Assembly (NCBI GenBank): GCA_028275345.1
Contig: JAPWUV010000011.1
Coordinates: forward strand, 57,288-121,287
DNA from: a bacterium
GTDB taxonomy: Bacteria > Zhuqueibacterota > Zhuqueibacteria > Oleimicrobiales > Geothermoviventaceae
Direction of reading: 5' to 3'
Length of the DNA: 64,000 nucleotides
The notes under the pieces are model-generated. The model was not told where the DNA came from, did not search any database, and saw only the letters and a list, made by a program, of their open reading frames with translations. Positions 9,039 through 17,606 of this stretch are shown here, one piece after another. A program made the position numbers and the translations under genes. Numbering within the stretch: position 1 is the stretch's first letter; each line of letters opens with the position of its first letter.

Positions 9039-9920
9039 ATGAGGGTTCCGCTTCTCATCATCCTTGGAGCCATGCTGATGGCTGTGGGCATCCGAGTTCC
9101 CACATTGCCCCGGGCCGTGGGAAGCTGGAAGCTCCTCTCCACGGAGCATTACACCCCGCAGACGCTCTACGACTACATGGACGGGGGCGCGGAGCTGTAT
9201 CTGTCTTACGGCTTCCAGGAACTCACAGTGGGCCGGTACTCGCAGAAGGACCGAGGGGATCTCGTCGCCGAGATCTACCGGATGGACAACTCAGCCAATG
9301 CCTTCGGCATTTTCGCCCACTACCGACAGGGCGATAGCCTCGGCGTAGGTCAGGATTCGGAGCTGACCGATGGATGGCTCCGGTTCTGGAAAGCCGATTA
9401 CTACGTGTCCATCTACGCCGAAGAAACCGATGCGGAGGCCGACTCCGCCATCCGGCATCTCGCTCGAGCCATTGAGCGCCAGATCCCGCGCACTGGCGCC
9501 AGGCCGGAGATACTCGGGCTACTCCCCCAGGAGGGCCTGCTCAGCCGGTCGGTCCGCTATTTTCACGACCACGTGGCCCTGAACCATTACTGTTTTCTCC
9601 ACCGCGAGAACATTCTCGGGCTCAGCCGGGAGACCGAAGGCTGTTTAGCCCGCTATCAGAACGGGGAGGAGAAGGCCGTGCTCGTCCTCATCCGCTTCCG
9701 CACGGCCGAAGCTGCGTCGCAGGCGGTGGACCGCTTCTACGCGGAATATCTCCGATCCGGCGCTCCGGGAAACTGGGCCGAGGTGACTGGCGGGTGGTGG
9801 GGACGCGCGCAGGCGGTGGGCCCGATGCTGCTGATGATCCCGGAGTGCTCGCGGCCTGCGTACGGCGACCCGCTGCTGCAGAAGGTGAAGGCTCTGTGCC
9901 AGAGGGAGGTTGCGCGATGA
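9039..9920 (+). CDS. Secreted DUF6599-type protein
   Basis: A 293-residue protein. The ATG at 9039 gives a signal peptide (MRVPLLIILGAMLMAVGI). The mature part begins with WKLLSTEHYTPQTLYDYMDGGAELYLSYGF, a block typical of the DUF6599 family, and includes EIYRMDNSANAFGIFAHYR. No catalytic residues are evident. The stop overlaps the ATG of the next gene (ATGA). DUF6599 genes frequently accompany DUF362 genes, as here, so the two products probably act together in the periplasm; what they do is unknown. Confidence 0.78.
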   Translation: MRVPLLIILGAMLMAVGIRVPTLPRAVGSWKLLSTEHYTPQTLYDYMDGGAELYLSYGFQELTVGRYSQKDRGDLVAEIYRMDNSANAFGIFAHYRQGDSLGVGQDSELTDGWLRFWKADYYVSIYAEETDAEADSAIRHLARAIERQIPRTGARPEILGLLPQEGLLSRSVRYFHDHVALNHYCFLHRENILGLSRETEGCLARYQNGEEKAVLVLIRFRTAEAASQAVDRFYAEYLRSGAPGNWAEVTGGWWGRAQAVGPMLLMIPECSRPAYGDPLLQKVKALCQREVAR

Positions 9921-10816
9921 AGGACGAAAAGTCCTCTCTGGATCGGCGGCAGTTCTTGAAGCAAGTGGGCCTGTTGGCGGCCGGCTCGTCGCTGGCTCTC
10001 CGCGCGGGTCAATCCAAATCGGAAGACAAACCCAAGCGGGCGCGCGTGGTCCTGGTACGAGACAAACGAGCCGTGGATGACAGCGGCAATCTCCAGGCGG
10101 AGGTGATCCAGCGGATGCTGGATGACGCCGTGCTCGCCTTGACCGGCAAGTCGAAGGTTTCCGAGGCATGGGCCACCCTTGTTTCCCCGGACGATCTCGT
10201 GGGGATCAAGACGAACGTGTGGGCTCACCTGCCCACCCCTCGGGAGGTGGAGGAAGCTCTGGTTCGGCGCATCCGAGAGGTCGGCGTCCCCCAGGACAAG
10301 ATCGCGATCCGAGACCGCGGCGTACATGACGATCCCGCTTTCCGGAAGGCCACGGCTTTGTTCAATGCGCGCCCCCTCCGCACCCACTATTGGGCGGGAA
10401 TCGGCGGATGCCTCAAAAACTACATCCAATTCGTCCCCAAGCCCTACGAATACCACCCGGATGAGTGCGCCGACCTCGGGGCCATCTGGAAGCTGGACCG
10501 CCTCCGGGAAAGAACTCGGCTCAATGTGCTCGTTGCCTTGACCCCGCTCTTTTACGGCCGCGGACCCCATCATTTCGACCGGAAGTTCACCTGGCCCTAT
10601 TGTGGTCTCTTGGTAAGCACGGACCCGGTGGCGGTGGACGCCCTCGGGGCTCGCCTCCTCCAGGCTAAGAGGGTGGCCTTTTTCGGGGAGGACCGTCCAC
10701 TGGACACGACCCCCAAGCACGTGATCCTGGCCGACACACGGCACGGCATCGGCTGCGCCAACACGGAGCAGATCGAACTGATCCGCATCGGCTGGATGCA
10801 GGACTCCCTCATCTGA
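9917..10816 (+). CDS. Tat-exported DUF362 protein
   Basis: A 299-residue protein. The start at 9917 overlaps the previous stop and puts a twin-arginine signal at residues 10-16 (DRRQFLK) followed by a short hydrophobic stretch. The mature domain is DUF362: VVLVRDKRAV, the LVGIKTNVW strand, HYWAGIGGCLKNYIQF and the terminal GLLVSTDPVAVDALGARLL block. Tat export implies folding, possibly with a cofactor, before transport. No CxxC ferredoxin motif is present, unlike many longer DUF362 proteins. Likely an envelope redox or metal-associated function, by family analogy only. Confidence 0.83.
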   Translation: MKDEKSSLDRRQFLKQVGLLAAGSSLALRAGQSKSEDKPKRARVVLVRDKRAVDDSGNLQAEVIQRMLDDAVLALTGKSKVSEAWATLVSPDDLVGIKTNVWAHLPTPREVEEALVRRIREVGVPQDKIAIRDRGVHDDPAFRKATALFNARPLRTHYWAGIGGCLKNYIQFVPKPYEYHPDECADLGAIWKLDRLRERTRLNVLVALTPLFYGRGPHHFDRKFTWPYCGLLVSTDPVAVDALGARLLQAKRVAFFGEDRPLDTTPKHVILADTRHGIGCANTEQIELIRIGWMQDSLI

Positions 10817-10871
10817 TGGCTCCTGCCACTACTGCTGGGCGTTGCACGAAGCTCCGGGTGCCACGCGGATC

Positions 10872-11639
10872 ATGGTGACGTTCACCGTCCTCGGATCTGG
10901 AAGCTGCGTTCCGAGCTACCGCCGCTCCGCAGCGGCCTACCACGTCCGTTGGTCGGACGGCTCCCTGCTCATGGACCTCGGACCGGGAGCCTTGCGCCGG
11001 GCCACGGAAGCGGGGATCGACTGGTCGAGCGCCGACGCCGTGCTGCTCACCCACTTCCACATGGATCATTTCGCCGATCTCCTCCCCTACCTCTTCGCTT
11101 TGAAGAACACTCCGGGGCTGGGTCGCAGCCGGGAACTTGTGCTCTTCGGCCCGGTTGGAGTAGTTGACGTGATGACGGGCCTTGCAGGACTTTTCGGAAG
11201 TTGGGTGCGAATGCCCGGGATTCCCCTGCGCATCATGGAGTACGGAGACGGACCCGTCGAAATCGGACGCTGCCGGGTGGAGCCAATGCCGGTGCGACAC
11301 AGCAGAGGTGCGCTGGGCTTCCGCCTCGAGGTCGGCAAGGTGGCGATCGCCTACAGTGGCGATACGGGCCCATGCGACGAGTTGATTCATCTCTGTCGTG
11401 AAGCCGACCTGGCCGTGCTTGAGTGCGCCGCTACCGAAGAAGTATTGGCCAACCACCTGACTCCTGAGGAAGCTGGGCGCATCGCAAATGAGGCCGGAGT
11501 CCGAACCTTGCTGCTCAGCCACTTCTACCCGTCCGCCCGGCCGGACGATGTCCTCGCCCGATGCCGCAAGACCTACTACGGCACTATCCTGCTCGCAGAG
11601 GACCTGCAGCAAATCGTCCTCGCCGAACCCCCGAAATAG
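10872..11639 (+). CDS. MBL-fold hydrolase (RNase Z / ElaC-like)
   Basis: A 255-residue metallo-beta-lactamase-fold protein. It opens with FTVLGSGSCVPSYRRSAAAY, has the signature HFHMDH (about residues 62-67), a third ligand in PVRHS, the AYSGDTGPCDEL motif with the bridging Asp, and the final LLLSHFYP histidine. This is the set found in RNase Z/ElaC-like and related phosphodiesterases. No tRNA-binding exosite insertion is obvious, so tRNA 3' processing is uncertain. The ATG at 10872 is preferred to an in-frame TTG at 10842. It is part of the plus-strand operon 9039-14515. Confidence 0.85.
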   Translation: MVTFTVLGSGSCVPSYRRSAAAYHVRWSDGSLLMDLGPGALRRATEAGIDWSSADAVLLTHFHMDHFADLLPYLFALKNTPGLGRSRELVLFGPVGVVDVMTGLAGLFGSWVRMPGIPLRIMEYGDGPVEIGRCRVEPMPVRHSRGALGFRLEVGKVAIAYSGDTGPCDELIHLCREADLAVLECAATEEVLANHLTPEEAGRIANEAGVRTLLLSHFYPSARPDDVLARCRKTYYGTILLAEDLQQIVLAEPPK

Positions 11640-11656
11640 CCTGACCGGGAAGGACA

Positions 11657-12592
11657 GTGACGGCAAATCCTCCTCACATCTCTCCCGCCCTTTCCCCCGT
11701 CCTGATCGGCCACCGGGCTGAGTCAAGGCGGCTGCGCGCGATCAGCTTCGGGGGCTCAATCCTGCTGCACCTGATCGTCATCATGGCTCTCGGTCTGTGG
11801 AGCTCGCACCGCTCTGCCCTCACGGTGCAGCCCGATCAGCAGGTGGAAAAGCTGCGGACATTTCGGCTGGTGGAAACTCCGGAAAGGGCTCGCACCTCAA
11901 CCCCGCCGGAGAAAGTGGACGCGGTTTCCGACAAGAACGCTCGGGCGCAAAACCCCACGTCGCCGGAGAATCTGCCCGAGGGCGAAGCCTATGCTCCGTT
12001 CCCTTTCCCGGTCCCGGGGGAAGGCGGCTTTGTGGGGTCGGGGACGGGAGAAGTTACCCGTCCGGCACAGGAGCAGCGGGGAAGTCAGGGCCAAGGGGAA
12101 CGCTCAGCTGAGATCGCGCCTAGCCCCGGCCAGGCGGCCCAGGGAGCGGGCCTGGAACGCTTCCAAATGAGGCCCAAATTCAGCATCGGAGCTCTGGGCG
12201 AACCACTGGAAGCCCCGTCTCGGCCAAAGGCCGGTGGGGGACAACAGGAGGAACGCTCCCGCTTCATCGGGCCCTTCTCCCTCAACACCTACGCGTGGGA
12301 CTTCGCCCCGTACGTCCTCCACATGAAACGCCGCCTCGAGGAGAACCTCTACCCGCCTCCGGCTTTCACCCGCATGGGCTTGATCAGCGGAAACGTAGTG
12401 CTGCACTTCAAGGTGATGCCCGACGGACACGTGGAGGACCTGGAGGTCGAGGAATACGATTGTCATCCTTCGCTAGTTGAATGCAGCCTGATGGCGGTGA
12501 GGAATTCCTCCCCCTTCCGCCCTCTTCCGAAGGATTTCCCCGAACCCTATCTTGAGCTCCGTTGGAAGTTCATGTACATCGTGTATCGTTAG
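11657..12592 (+). CDS. tonB: TonB-family energy transducer
   Basis: A 311-residue protein with a GTG start. One membrane anchor near residues 30-50 (SILLHLIVIMALGLW) is followed by a long Pro/Gly/Gln/Glu-rich periplasmic linker (about 80-200) and a C-terminal TonB domain: YVLHMKRRLEENLYPPPAF, VVLHFKVMPDGHVEDLEVEE and SSPFRPLPKDFPEPYLELRW. It would couple the proton motive force harvested by ExbB/ExbD, encoded directly downstream, to outer-membrane transport. No TonB-dependent receptor gene is in this window, so the client is unknown. Confidence 0.88.
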   Translation: MTANPPHISPALSPVLIGHRAESRRLRAISFGGSILLHLIVIMALGLWSSHRSALTVQPDQQVEKLRTFRLVETPERARTSTPPEKVDAVSDKNARAQNPTSPENLPEGEAYAPFPFPVPGEGGFVGSGTGEVTRPAQEQRGSQGQGERSAEIAPSPGQAAQGAGLERFQMRPKFSIGALGEPLEAPSRPKAGGGQQEERSRFIGPFSLNTYAWDFAPYVLHMKRRLEENLYPPPAFTRMGLISGNVVLHFKVMPDGHVEDLEVEEYDCHPSLVECSLMAVRNSSPFRPLPKDFPEPYLELRWKFMYIVYR

Positions 12593-12610
12593 CCCGGGTA
12601 GGTCGGATCG

Positions 12611-13255
12611 ATGACCGCGATCTGGAAGGAACTGGTGAAGGGCGGGATCACGATGATCCCGCTGGCAATTTTCTCCGTGATCGGAGTGGCGGTGTTCCTG
12701 GAAAAGCTCATCACGCTCCGACGGAAAGCGGTGCTCACTCCCGAACTCGTCCAGCTGATCGAGAACTTGCACAGCGAGGAGGAATGCCAAGAGCTGCTCC
12801 GTCTCTGCGAGAAGAAGCCGGGGCCCTTGGCCCGGATCGTCGCTCTGACCGTCGCCAGTCGGCATCTTCCCAAGGAGGAGATCGAAGACTTGATCGAGGA
12901 GCAGGGCCGTCAAGAAGGCCGCCTTCTGGAGCGGGGTCTGGTGGTGCTGGAGACTGTGGCGGCGGTCTCGCCTCTTCTCGGCCTCCTCGGCACCGTGTTC
13001 GGGATCATCAAGGTCTTCAATGTGATCTCCGTCCAGGGTGTTGGGCAAGCCGCTTCCTTTTCGGCGGGTATCAGTGAAGCGCTCATCACGACGGCGTTCG
13101 GCTTGTCAATCGGAATCCCTGCGCTTGTGGCCTACAACGCCTTTTCCAGCCGCGCCGAGGGGTTGATCCTGGACATGGAGAAGTACTCCGTCCTGCTTCT
13201 ACGCCGACTCAAAGCACTTGAGAAGGGCGAGACCAGTGGTGCGCTTCCTGAGTAG
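12611..13255 (+). CDS. exbB: MotA/TolQ/ExbB proton channel protein
   Basis: A 214-residue inner-membrane protein. Helix 1 is near residues 14-32 (IPLAIFSVIGVAVFLEKLI), the cytoplasmic stretch follows, and two further helices carry the family block ETVAAVSPLLGLLGTVFGII and AGISEALITTAFGLSIGIPAL. With ExbD it forms the proton channel that energises TonB. It lies 18 nt after tonB and overlaps exbD by about 20 nt. Confidence 0.93.
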   Translation: MTAIWKELVKGGITMIPLAIFSVIGVAVFLEKLITLRRKAVLTPELVQLIENLHSEEECQELLRLCEKKPGPLARIVALTVASRHLPKEEIEDLIEEQGRQEGRLLERGLVVLETVAAVSPLLGLLGTVFGIIKVFNVISVQGVGQAASFSAGISEALITTAFGLSIGIPALVAYNAFSSRAEGLILDMEKYSVLLLRRLKALEKGETSGALPE

Positions 13256-13649
13256 ACGCCGCCGTCGCGTGGTGATCAACATCACCTCGTTGATCGACGT
13301 CCTCTTCCTCTTGCTCATCTTCTTTGTGATCTCCACCACCTTCCGGGAGCAACCGGGGATGAACCTCGAGCTTCCGGACGCAAAACACGCCGGCGTCGAG
13401 CGCGCGGACCAGCTGGTGGTGGAGGTGACGCCCGACCGGCGCATCTTCCTGGGTCGGGAAGAGCTTCCCCAGGATAGCCTGGAAAGTCGCCTTCGAGCCC
13501 AGGTGCCCTCCTTGGCCGAAAAGAAGCTTCTCCTCCGGGCCGACGAAAACGTGCCCCACGGCCTTGTGGTGCGCATCATGGACGCAGCCAAGGGGGCAGG
13601 ACTGGAAACGATCGTCGTGGCCACACGGATCAAACGACCGGGAGAGTAG
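13236..13649 (+). CDS. exbD: ExbD/TolR biopolymer transport protein
   Basis: A 137-residue protein with one membrane helix, INITSLIDVLFLLLIFFVIS, containing the essential Asp of the family, then a periplasmic domain (RADENVPHGLVVRIMDAAKGAGLETIVVAT). The start was placed at the GTG at 13236, eight bases after AAGGG; the adjacent GTG at 13239 and an upstream TTG at 13218 are alternatives. All overlap the end of exbB, so the pair is translationally coupled. Confidence 0.92.
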   Translation: MVRFLSRRRRRVVINITSLIDVLFLLLIFFVISTTFREQPGMNLELPDAKHAGVERADQLVVEVTPDRRIFLGREELPQDSLESRLRAQVPSLAEKKLLLRADENVPHGLVVRIMDAAKGAGLETIVVATRIKRPGE

Positions 13650-13693
13650 TGCGGTCAAGCTGAGGCTGGGATAGCGGGAGCGGAACAGAAAGC

Positions 13694-14515
13694 ATGGCTT
13701 ACCGAAGACGAGCAACTGCTGGCAACCGAGGAAATGCCGAGCCCGTCAAGTCAGGGGGCTCAAGCTCGAGGGGAGCGGCGGAGCACCAGCTCGTCCTGGC
13801 GGATCGGACGGTCTCATTCCGTTTGAAGCGGGGCTCTTCTCGGGGGATTTGGCTTTCGATCCGCGGAGACGAAGGCTTGATCGTCGCTGCAGGACCCCGC
13901 GCGAGCATGACGGACATTGAGACCGTTCTGCGTCGTCATGCACGCTGGCTTGAAAAGCGGCTCCGGGAGTACGAACGCGCCAGGCGACAATTGCTCGCCG
14001 ACGACGGCACTCCGCGCACGCTGTATCGGGGGCAGTGGATCCCCATCCACCTTGCGAGCCAGACGAACACGTGCCGCCTCGAGAGGGGAACCCTCCAAGT
14101 GCCCATCCAGGGTGATCCCCGAAGTCTGTTGCGCGATTGGTACCGAAGCCAGGCGCGAAAGGAGCTCGGCGCGATGAGCTCGCTCCTTGCGGCGGAGATG
14201 GGCGTTCGCTACCAGCGACTGCAAATCCGCTTGCAACGGACGCGGTGGGGAAGCTACTCCGTCCGGGGTACCCTCTCCCTCAACTGGAGGCTCCTCATGG
14301 CTCCGCCAGAGGTCTCCCGATATGTCGTCGTGCATGAACTGGCCCATGCCCGGCACATGAATCACTCGTCGAGCTTCTGGCGTACGGTGCAGCGATTCTG
14401 CCCGGAATATCGGCAGCACATCGATTGGCTGCGGGAAAATCGACTGCTTCTCGAAGCCCTTTCCTCCTTCTCCCACCTGACCTCGGGATCGCGCAAGGAT
14501 TCGGCCCCGCGGTAG
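13694..14515 (+). CDS. YgjP-type metal-dependent hydrolase (DUF45)
   Basis: A 273-residue protein with the zinc-metallopeptidase signature HELAHARHMNHSSSFW (HExxH plus distal His) preceded by the family's RWGSYSVRGTLSLNWRLLMAP block. This is the YgjP/SprT-like DUF45 family, seen both as orphans and beside restriction systems. The N-terminal 25 residues are low-complexity and may not be structured. It is the last gene of the TonB/ExbBD run, 44 nt after exbD; a functional link to TonB is not established. Confidence 0.87.
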   Translation: MAYRRRATAGNRGNAEPVKSGGSSSRGAAEHQLVLADRTVSFRLKRGSSRGIWLSIRGDEGLIVAAGPRASMTDIETVLRRHARWLEKRLREYERARRQLLADDGTPRTLYRGQWIPIHLASQTNTCRLERGTLQVPIQGDPRSLLRDWYRSQARKELGAMSSLLAAEMGVRYQRLQIRLQRTRWGSYSVRGTLSLNWRLLMAPPEVSRYVVVHELAHARHMNHSSSFWRTVQRFCPEYRQHIDWLRENRLLLEALSSFSHLTSGSRKDSAPR

Positions 14516-14662
14516 GGCTTCCGTCCGGACGGGTCAGCTGGGACAAGAACCATCGCGGAGCCGGGAACGGACCGGCCTCCCTCCCCCGGCATGCACACTC
14601 GTGGCAGGGAGGCCGTCCGAACCCAGCTGACCTCACGGCCTCACAAGCGCTCACCCGCCGAT

Positions 14663-14713
14663 CCTGCCATTCACGGCAGGCCGGTTACGGGCAAGCTGGC
14701 CAGCGCTTGCCGT
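14663..14713. terminator. Tandem stem-loops between convergent genes
   Basis: In the 240-nt convergent gap, CCTGCC/GGCAGG (14663-14680, 6-nt loop) is followed by ACGGGCAAGC/GCTTGCCGT (14687-14713, one bulge). Neither is followed by a U-tract on either strand. They may be Rho-independent terminators of the U-poor kind common in GC-rich genomes. Nothing else is recognisable in the gap. Confidence 0.4.
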
Positions 14714-14755
14714 CTTGGGCCGAGGCGGCAGCTCCCGGTGCGGCAACTCCAACCT

Positions 14756-15538
14756 TCAGAGGACCCCCCTCGGAGGAAGCAAGGTAAGTTGGGCATGGAC
14801 GGGGATCGCCCGGTAGACTGCCTTGGCATCCGCACCGGAAAGTTCGATGTAGACGTGCAAAGCCGGCTCGTGCCTACCGAGGAGCTTGTTCGAAAACTGC
14901 TCCCAAAGGACTCGCAGCCCCCGCAGACTTTCGTGGTACAATTTGCGCGTCCAGTTAGTCACTCCTTCGGGACTGCTCTCCGCCACGGTGAGACTGAGCC
15001 CCCGGTCGAAAACGAGCGTGTAGTACACCAGCCCCTTCTCCACGGGGATGTCATCGTCCCGGCGCTCCATCGCCTCGATCGTGTCAGCCGGAGCAATGAC
15101 CACACGGATGGGCTTCTTGCGGATCGTGCTTTGCGTCTCGCGGAGCACAAAGGGGTCCCGGATCCACTCGACCCAATTGGGCACGCTGCCGTTGATCTCG
15201 AGGGCTTTGAGGGAACACGCTCGCACCTGCACCCCCTTGATCTCGAGGAAGAGCAACGAATCTCGAAGGTCCAGCGACAAACACACGGAATCTGAGCTCG
15301 ACATCCGGAGCCGGTTTTGTAGGTAGGCGAGCTCGAGTTTCAGCCGGTCGCGCTCGAGGGCAAGCTGCTCGACCTTCACCTCATCCGGCGCTGCACTTCC
15401 GGCCCAACGCAAGCGCGCCAGCCATGCCTTGATGGACGGCGCGACCACCGCTGAAAAAAGGACGAATCCCACTGGGACCGAGAACCCCAGAAGGAAAAAG
15501 AGCCACCGCCGAGGAGATTTGACGTTCTCGTGATTCAT
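14756..15538 (-). CDS. Membrane-anchored coiled-coil protein, unknown function
   Basis: A 260-residue protein not assigned to a family. It starts MNHENVKSPRRW, has one membrane helix (about residues 12-32, LFFLLGFSVPVGFVLFSAVV), a short coiled coil (VKVEQLALERDRLKLELAYLQNRL), then a beta-rich domain. The topology (short cytoplasmic N-terminus, helix, coil, extracytoplasmic domain) copies that of the L,D-transpeptidase encoded 10 nt upstream, so the pair probably act together at the cell wall. No catalytic Cys motif is present. Its repeated mention of diffuse Arg/Lys-rich strands gives no further clue. Confidence 0.6.
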   Translation of the reverse strand: MNHENVKSPRRWLFFLLGFSVPVGFVLFSAVVAPSIKAWLARLRWAGSAAPDEVKVEQLALERDRLKLELAYLQNRLRMSSSDSVCLSLDLRDSLLFLEIKGVQVRACSLKALEINGSVPNWVEWIRDPFVLRETQSTIRKKPIRVVIAPADTIEAMERRDDDIPVEKGLVYYTLVFDRGLSLTVAESSPEGVTNWTRKLYHESLRGLRVLWEQFSNKLLGRHEPALHVYIELSGADAKAVYRAIPVHAQLTLLPPRGVL

Positions 15539-15548
15539 TCCCGCCGAC

Positions 15549-16280
15549 TCAATAGATGTAGATCTTGGCGCCCAGCGGCACCGTTTTGTAGATGTACTCC
15601 AGGTCTTCATCTCCGACGCGCACGCATCCGTGGGTCACGGGCATCCCCATGAGCCGCTTGTACAACGTCCCGTGGATGAGATAGCCATTGCCGAAGGCCA
15701 GCGCGTATTCGCCCAAAACCCCGTACTCGTATCTTTCGGGCGCGTGCTTCGGAGGAATCGGAAGCCCTTCCTCCACGAACGCCCAATCTGGCTTCACCCA
15801 TACTGGCGCCACCTTCTTGGCGAGGACGCGAAATTGGCCTCGCGGAGTGAAGAAGATCCACTCCATCCCATCCCGAGTCTTCAAGTTGATGTAGCTTCCC
15901 GTGGAGCAGATGGCCTCCCGAAGCGTCGCCTTCCCTCGCCTGACGTAAATCCGGTTCCCGGAGGTATCGATCACGATGTACGGCTCCTCCGGGATCTTCT
16001 GCTCCAGACGCTTCGAAACCTGGGAGATCTGCCGTTTGAGCTGCGCAATCTCCTTCGACAGGTCGGACCTCTCCCTGGCCTCCGCCAGGACGGAGGTTCG
16101 CGTCCAGCCCGAAAAGAGCCTGGCCCGTAGCGGGCGCGCAAAGACCAAAGTAACGACGCACGCTAGCAAGCCCACGAATAGCCCGGCGGCAAACCAGCGC
16201 CAGGGCTTCGGTGCGGGCTGAGGCGATGGCCCTTGGCCAACCAGATCGCCTGAAGGGCTGAAGGTATCCTGTTCGATCAT
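15549..16280 (-). CDS. L,D-transpeptidase (YkuD domain), membrane anchored
   Basis: A 243-residue cell-wall enzyme. One membrane helix (about residues 27-48), a coiled coil (LSKEIAQLKRQISQVSKRL), then a YkuD domain beginning YIVIDTSGNRIYV and ending with the active-site block IHGT..., VTHGCVRV with Cys219 as nucleophile. The family forms 3-3 cross-links in peptidoglycan or attaches lipoproteins to it. The domain is at the C-terminus with no LysM. It precedes the unknown coiled-coil protein and follows the second L,D-transpeptidase by 21 nt. Confidence 0.9.
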   Translation of the reverse strand: MIEQDTFSPSGDLVGQGPSPQPAPKPWRWFAAGLFVGLLACVVTLVFARPLRARLFSGWTRTSVLAEARERSDLSKEIAQLKRQISQVSKRLEQKIPEEPYIVIDTSGNRIYVRRGKATLREAICSTGSYINLKTRDGMEWIFFTPRGQFRVLAKKVAPVWVKPDWAFVEEGLPIPPKHAPERYEYGVLGEYALAFGNGYLIHGTLYKRLMGMPVTHGCVRVGDEDLEYIYKTVPLGAKIYIY

Positions 16281-16301
16281 AACCGCTGCTATCCCTCGAC
16301 A

Positions 16302-17438
16302 CTACTTAAGTAGGGACTCCGATATCCTACCCACAATCGTCACCGGAGTTCCCACGGTGGCGACTCGATACACTGCGTCCATGTCCTTGTTGCTGAGGGC
16401 GATGCATCCGTTCGTCCAGTCCCAGGCCTTTCCACCCTCGCCGTGGATCTCGATCAGGCCGCCGGCAGACGCTTTCGGGTAAAGCTCACCCCTCTTCTTG
16501 GCTTGGTTGATCCTGGCCAGATCCTCCTCGTTCGGGTAGTTGATCACCAAAGCCCGGTAATACTTCGTCTGTTTGCCTTCTTTCTTCTTGGTCACGCGAT
16601 ATCGGCCCTCCGGGGTCACATTGTCGCCGCGCGTCAACTTCTGCCCCAGCCAGCGCATGCCCAGGTCAACGGGGTAGGAGGCCACTTTCTGCTGCCCTTT
16701 GAAAACGTAGAGCGTGTGAGCCATCTTGTCCACCAGGATGGCGTAGCTATTGTCCCGGGCCGCATCCTGAAGGGTCTCTTTGACCCAACGATCCCACAAG
16801 GGCTGATTTTTGAAGTAGGCGTCCAGCTCCTCCGCCACGTTTTGAGCAGCTTTTCCGGCGTCCTCGGCGGCCCGTTTCGCCTTCTGCACTGCGGTGAGAT
16901 AGTCTCCGCGCCGGAAAGCGGCCTCCGCCTCTTCCGCCAGGAGCTCAGCTTGCGCCAACTGGTGGCGGTAGTAGTGGTTTACAGGCAAGTCTCCCACCTT
17001 CTCCCGGAAACTCCCGGAAGCCTCCCGGGCTCGCCCGAGCAACAGATCTGCCTCCGCTCGCATGGCTTCCTTGCGCCGAAGACTGATCTGATAGGCAGAA
17101 TCCGCCTCCGCAGCGGCAAGGCGAGCAGCGCTTCTCACCGACTCGTAGGAACGAGCGAGAATGAAACGCTGGTTTTCCGCCGCCAGGAGCTCCCGGGCCT
17201 TGGTCAGGTTGTCGCAGGCCAGTTGATACCAGGTTGGGGCGTAGCGTTCGGCCTCGGCATCGCGAGCGCGAGCGACCGCCTTCGCCGCAGTGCGCAACTC
17301 CTCAATTGGAGGCTTGGGAGCCACCACAGCAGTGATCACGAGGAGGACAACGGCGGAGGCAGCCAACCCCACCGCGGACCACAGGAGGAAAGGCGCCCTA
17401 TTCCCCTTGGGTGGATTGCGTTTGATCTTGCGTTTCAT
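16302..17438 (-). CDS. L,D-transpeptidase with N-terminal DUF4398-like helical domain
   Basis: A 378-residue protein: membrane helix (about 17-38), a helical domain of about 170 residues, and a C-terminal YkuD domain with IHGEGGKAWDWTNGCIALSN, nucleophile Cys345. The helical domain contains RYAPTWYQLACDNLTKAREL and GDYLTAVQKAKRAAEDA, clearly related to RYAPQEFAAANDTLNAAL and GDYLTARDKAQASLSKA in the lipoprotein encoded upstream. This suggests a duplicated peptidoglycan- or lipoprotein-binding module fused to the transpeptidase. It is separated from that lipoprotein gene by a strong terminator. Confidence 0.9.
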   Translation of the reverse strand: MKRKIKRNPPKGNRAPFLLWSAVGLAASAVVLLVITAVVAPKPPIEELRTAAKAVARARDAEAERYAPTWYQLACDNLTKARELLAAENQRFILARSYESVRSAARLAAAEADSAYQISLRRKEAMRAEADLLLGRAREASGSFREKVGDLPVNHYYRHQLAQAELLAEEAEAAFRRGDYLTAVQKAKRAAEDAGKAAQNVAEELDAYFKNQPLWDRWVKETLQDAARDNSYAILVDKMAHTLYVFKGQQKVASYPVDLGMRWLGQKLTRGDNVTPEGRYRVTKKKEGKQTKYYRALVINYPNEEDLARINQAKKRGELYPKASAGGLIEIHGEGGKAWDWTNGCIALSNKDMDAVYRVATVGTPVTIVGRISESLLK

Positions 17439-17511
17439 GGCCGGTTCTCAAATCCGGATCCGTCGGTACGGGAACGAGTTCTGGACCTTGCCAACAACGG
17501 GGCTCTCGGGG

Positions 17512-17568
17512 TAAAAAAGAGCCCTGTCCCGAGGGAGAACAGCTTGGAAAGCCTCAGCGGACAGGGCT
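17512..17568 (-). terminator. Rho-independent terminator after the DUF4398 lipoprotein gene
   Basis: On the minus strand AGCCCTGTCC (17568-17559) pairs perfectly with GGACAGGGCT (17529-17520) across a 29-nt loop, followed by CTTTTTTA. It lies 40 nt after the lipoprotein stop codon. Confidence 0.88.
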
Positions 17569-17606
17569 TCACAGGGTGCTACCGGCCCCAGATCCGAAGG
17601 GATCGG

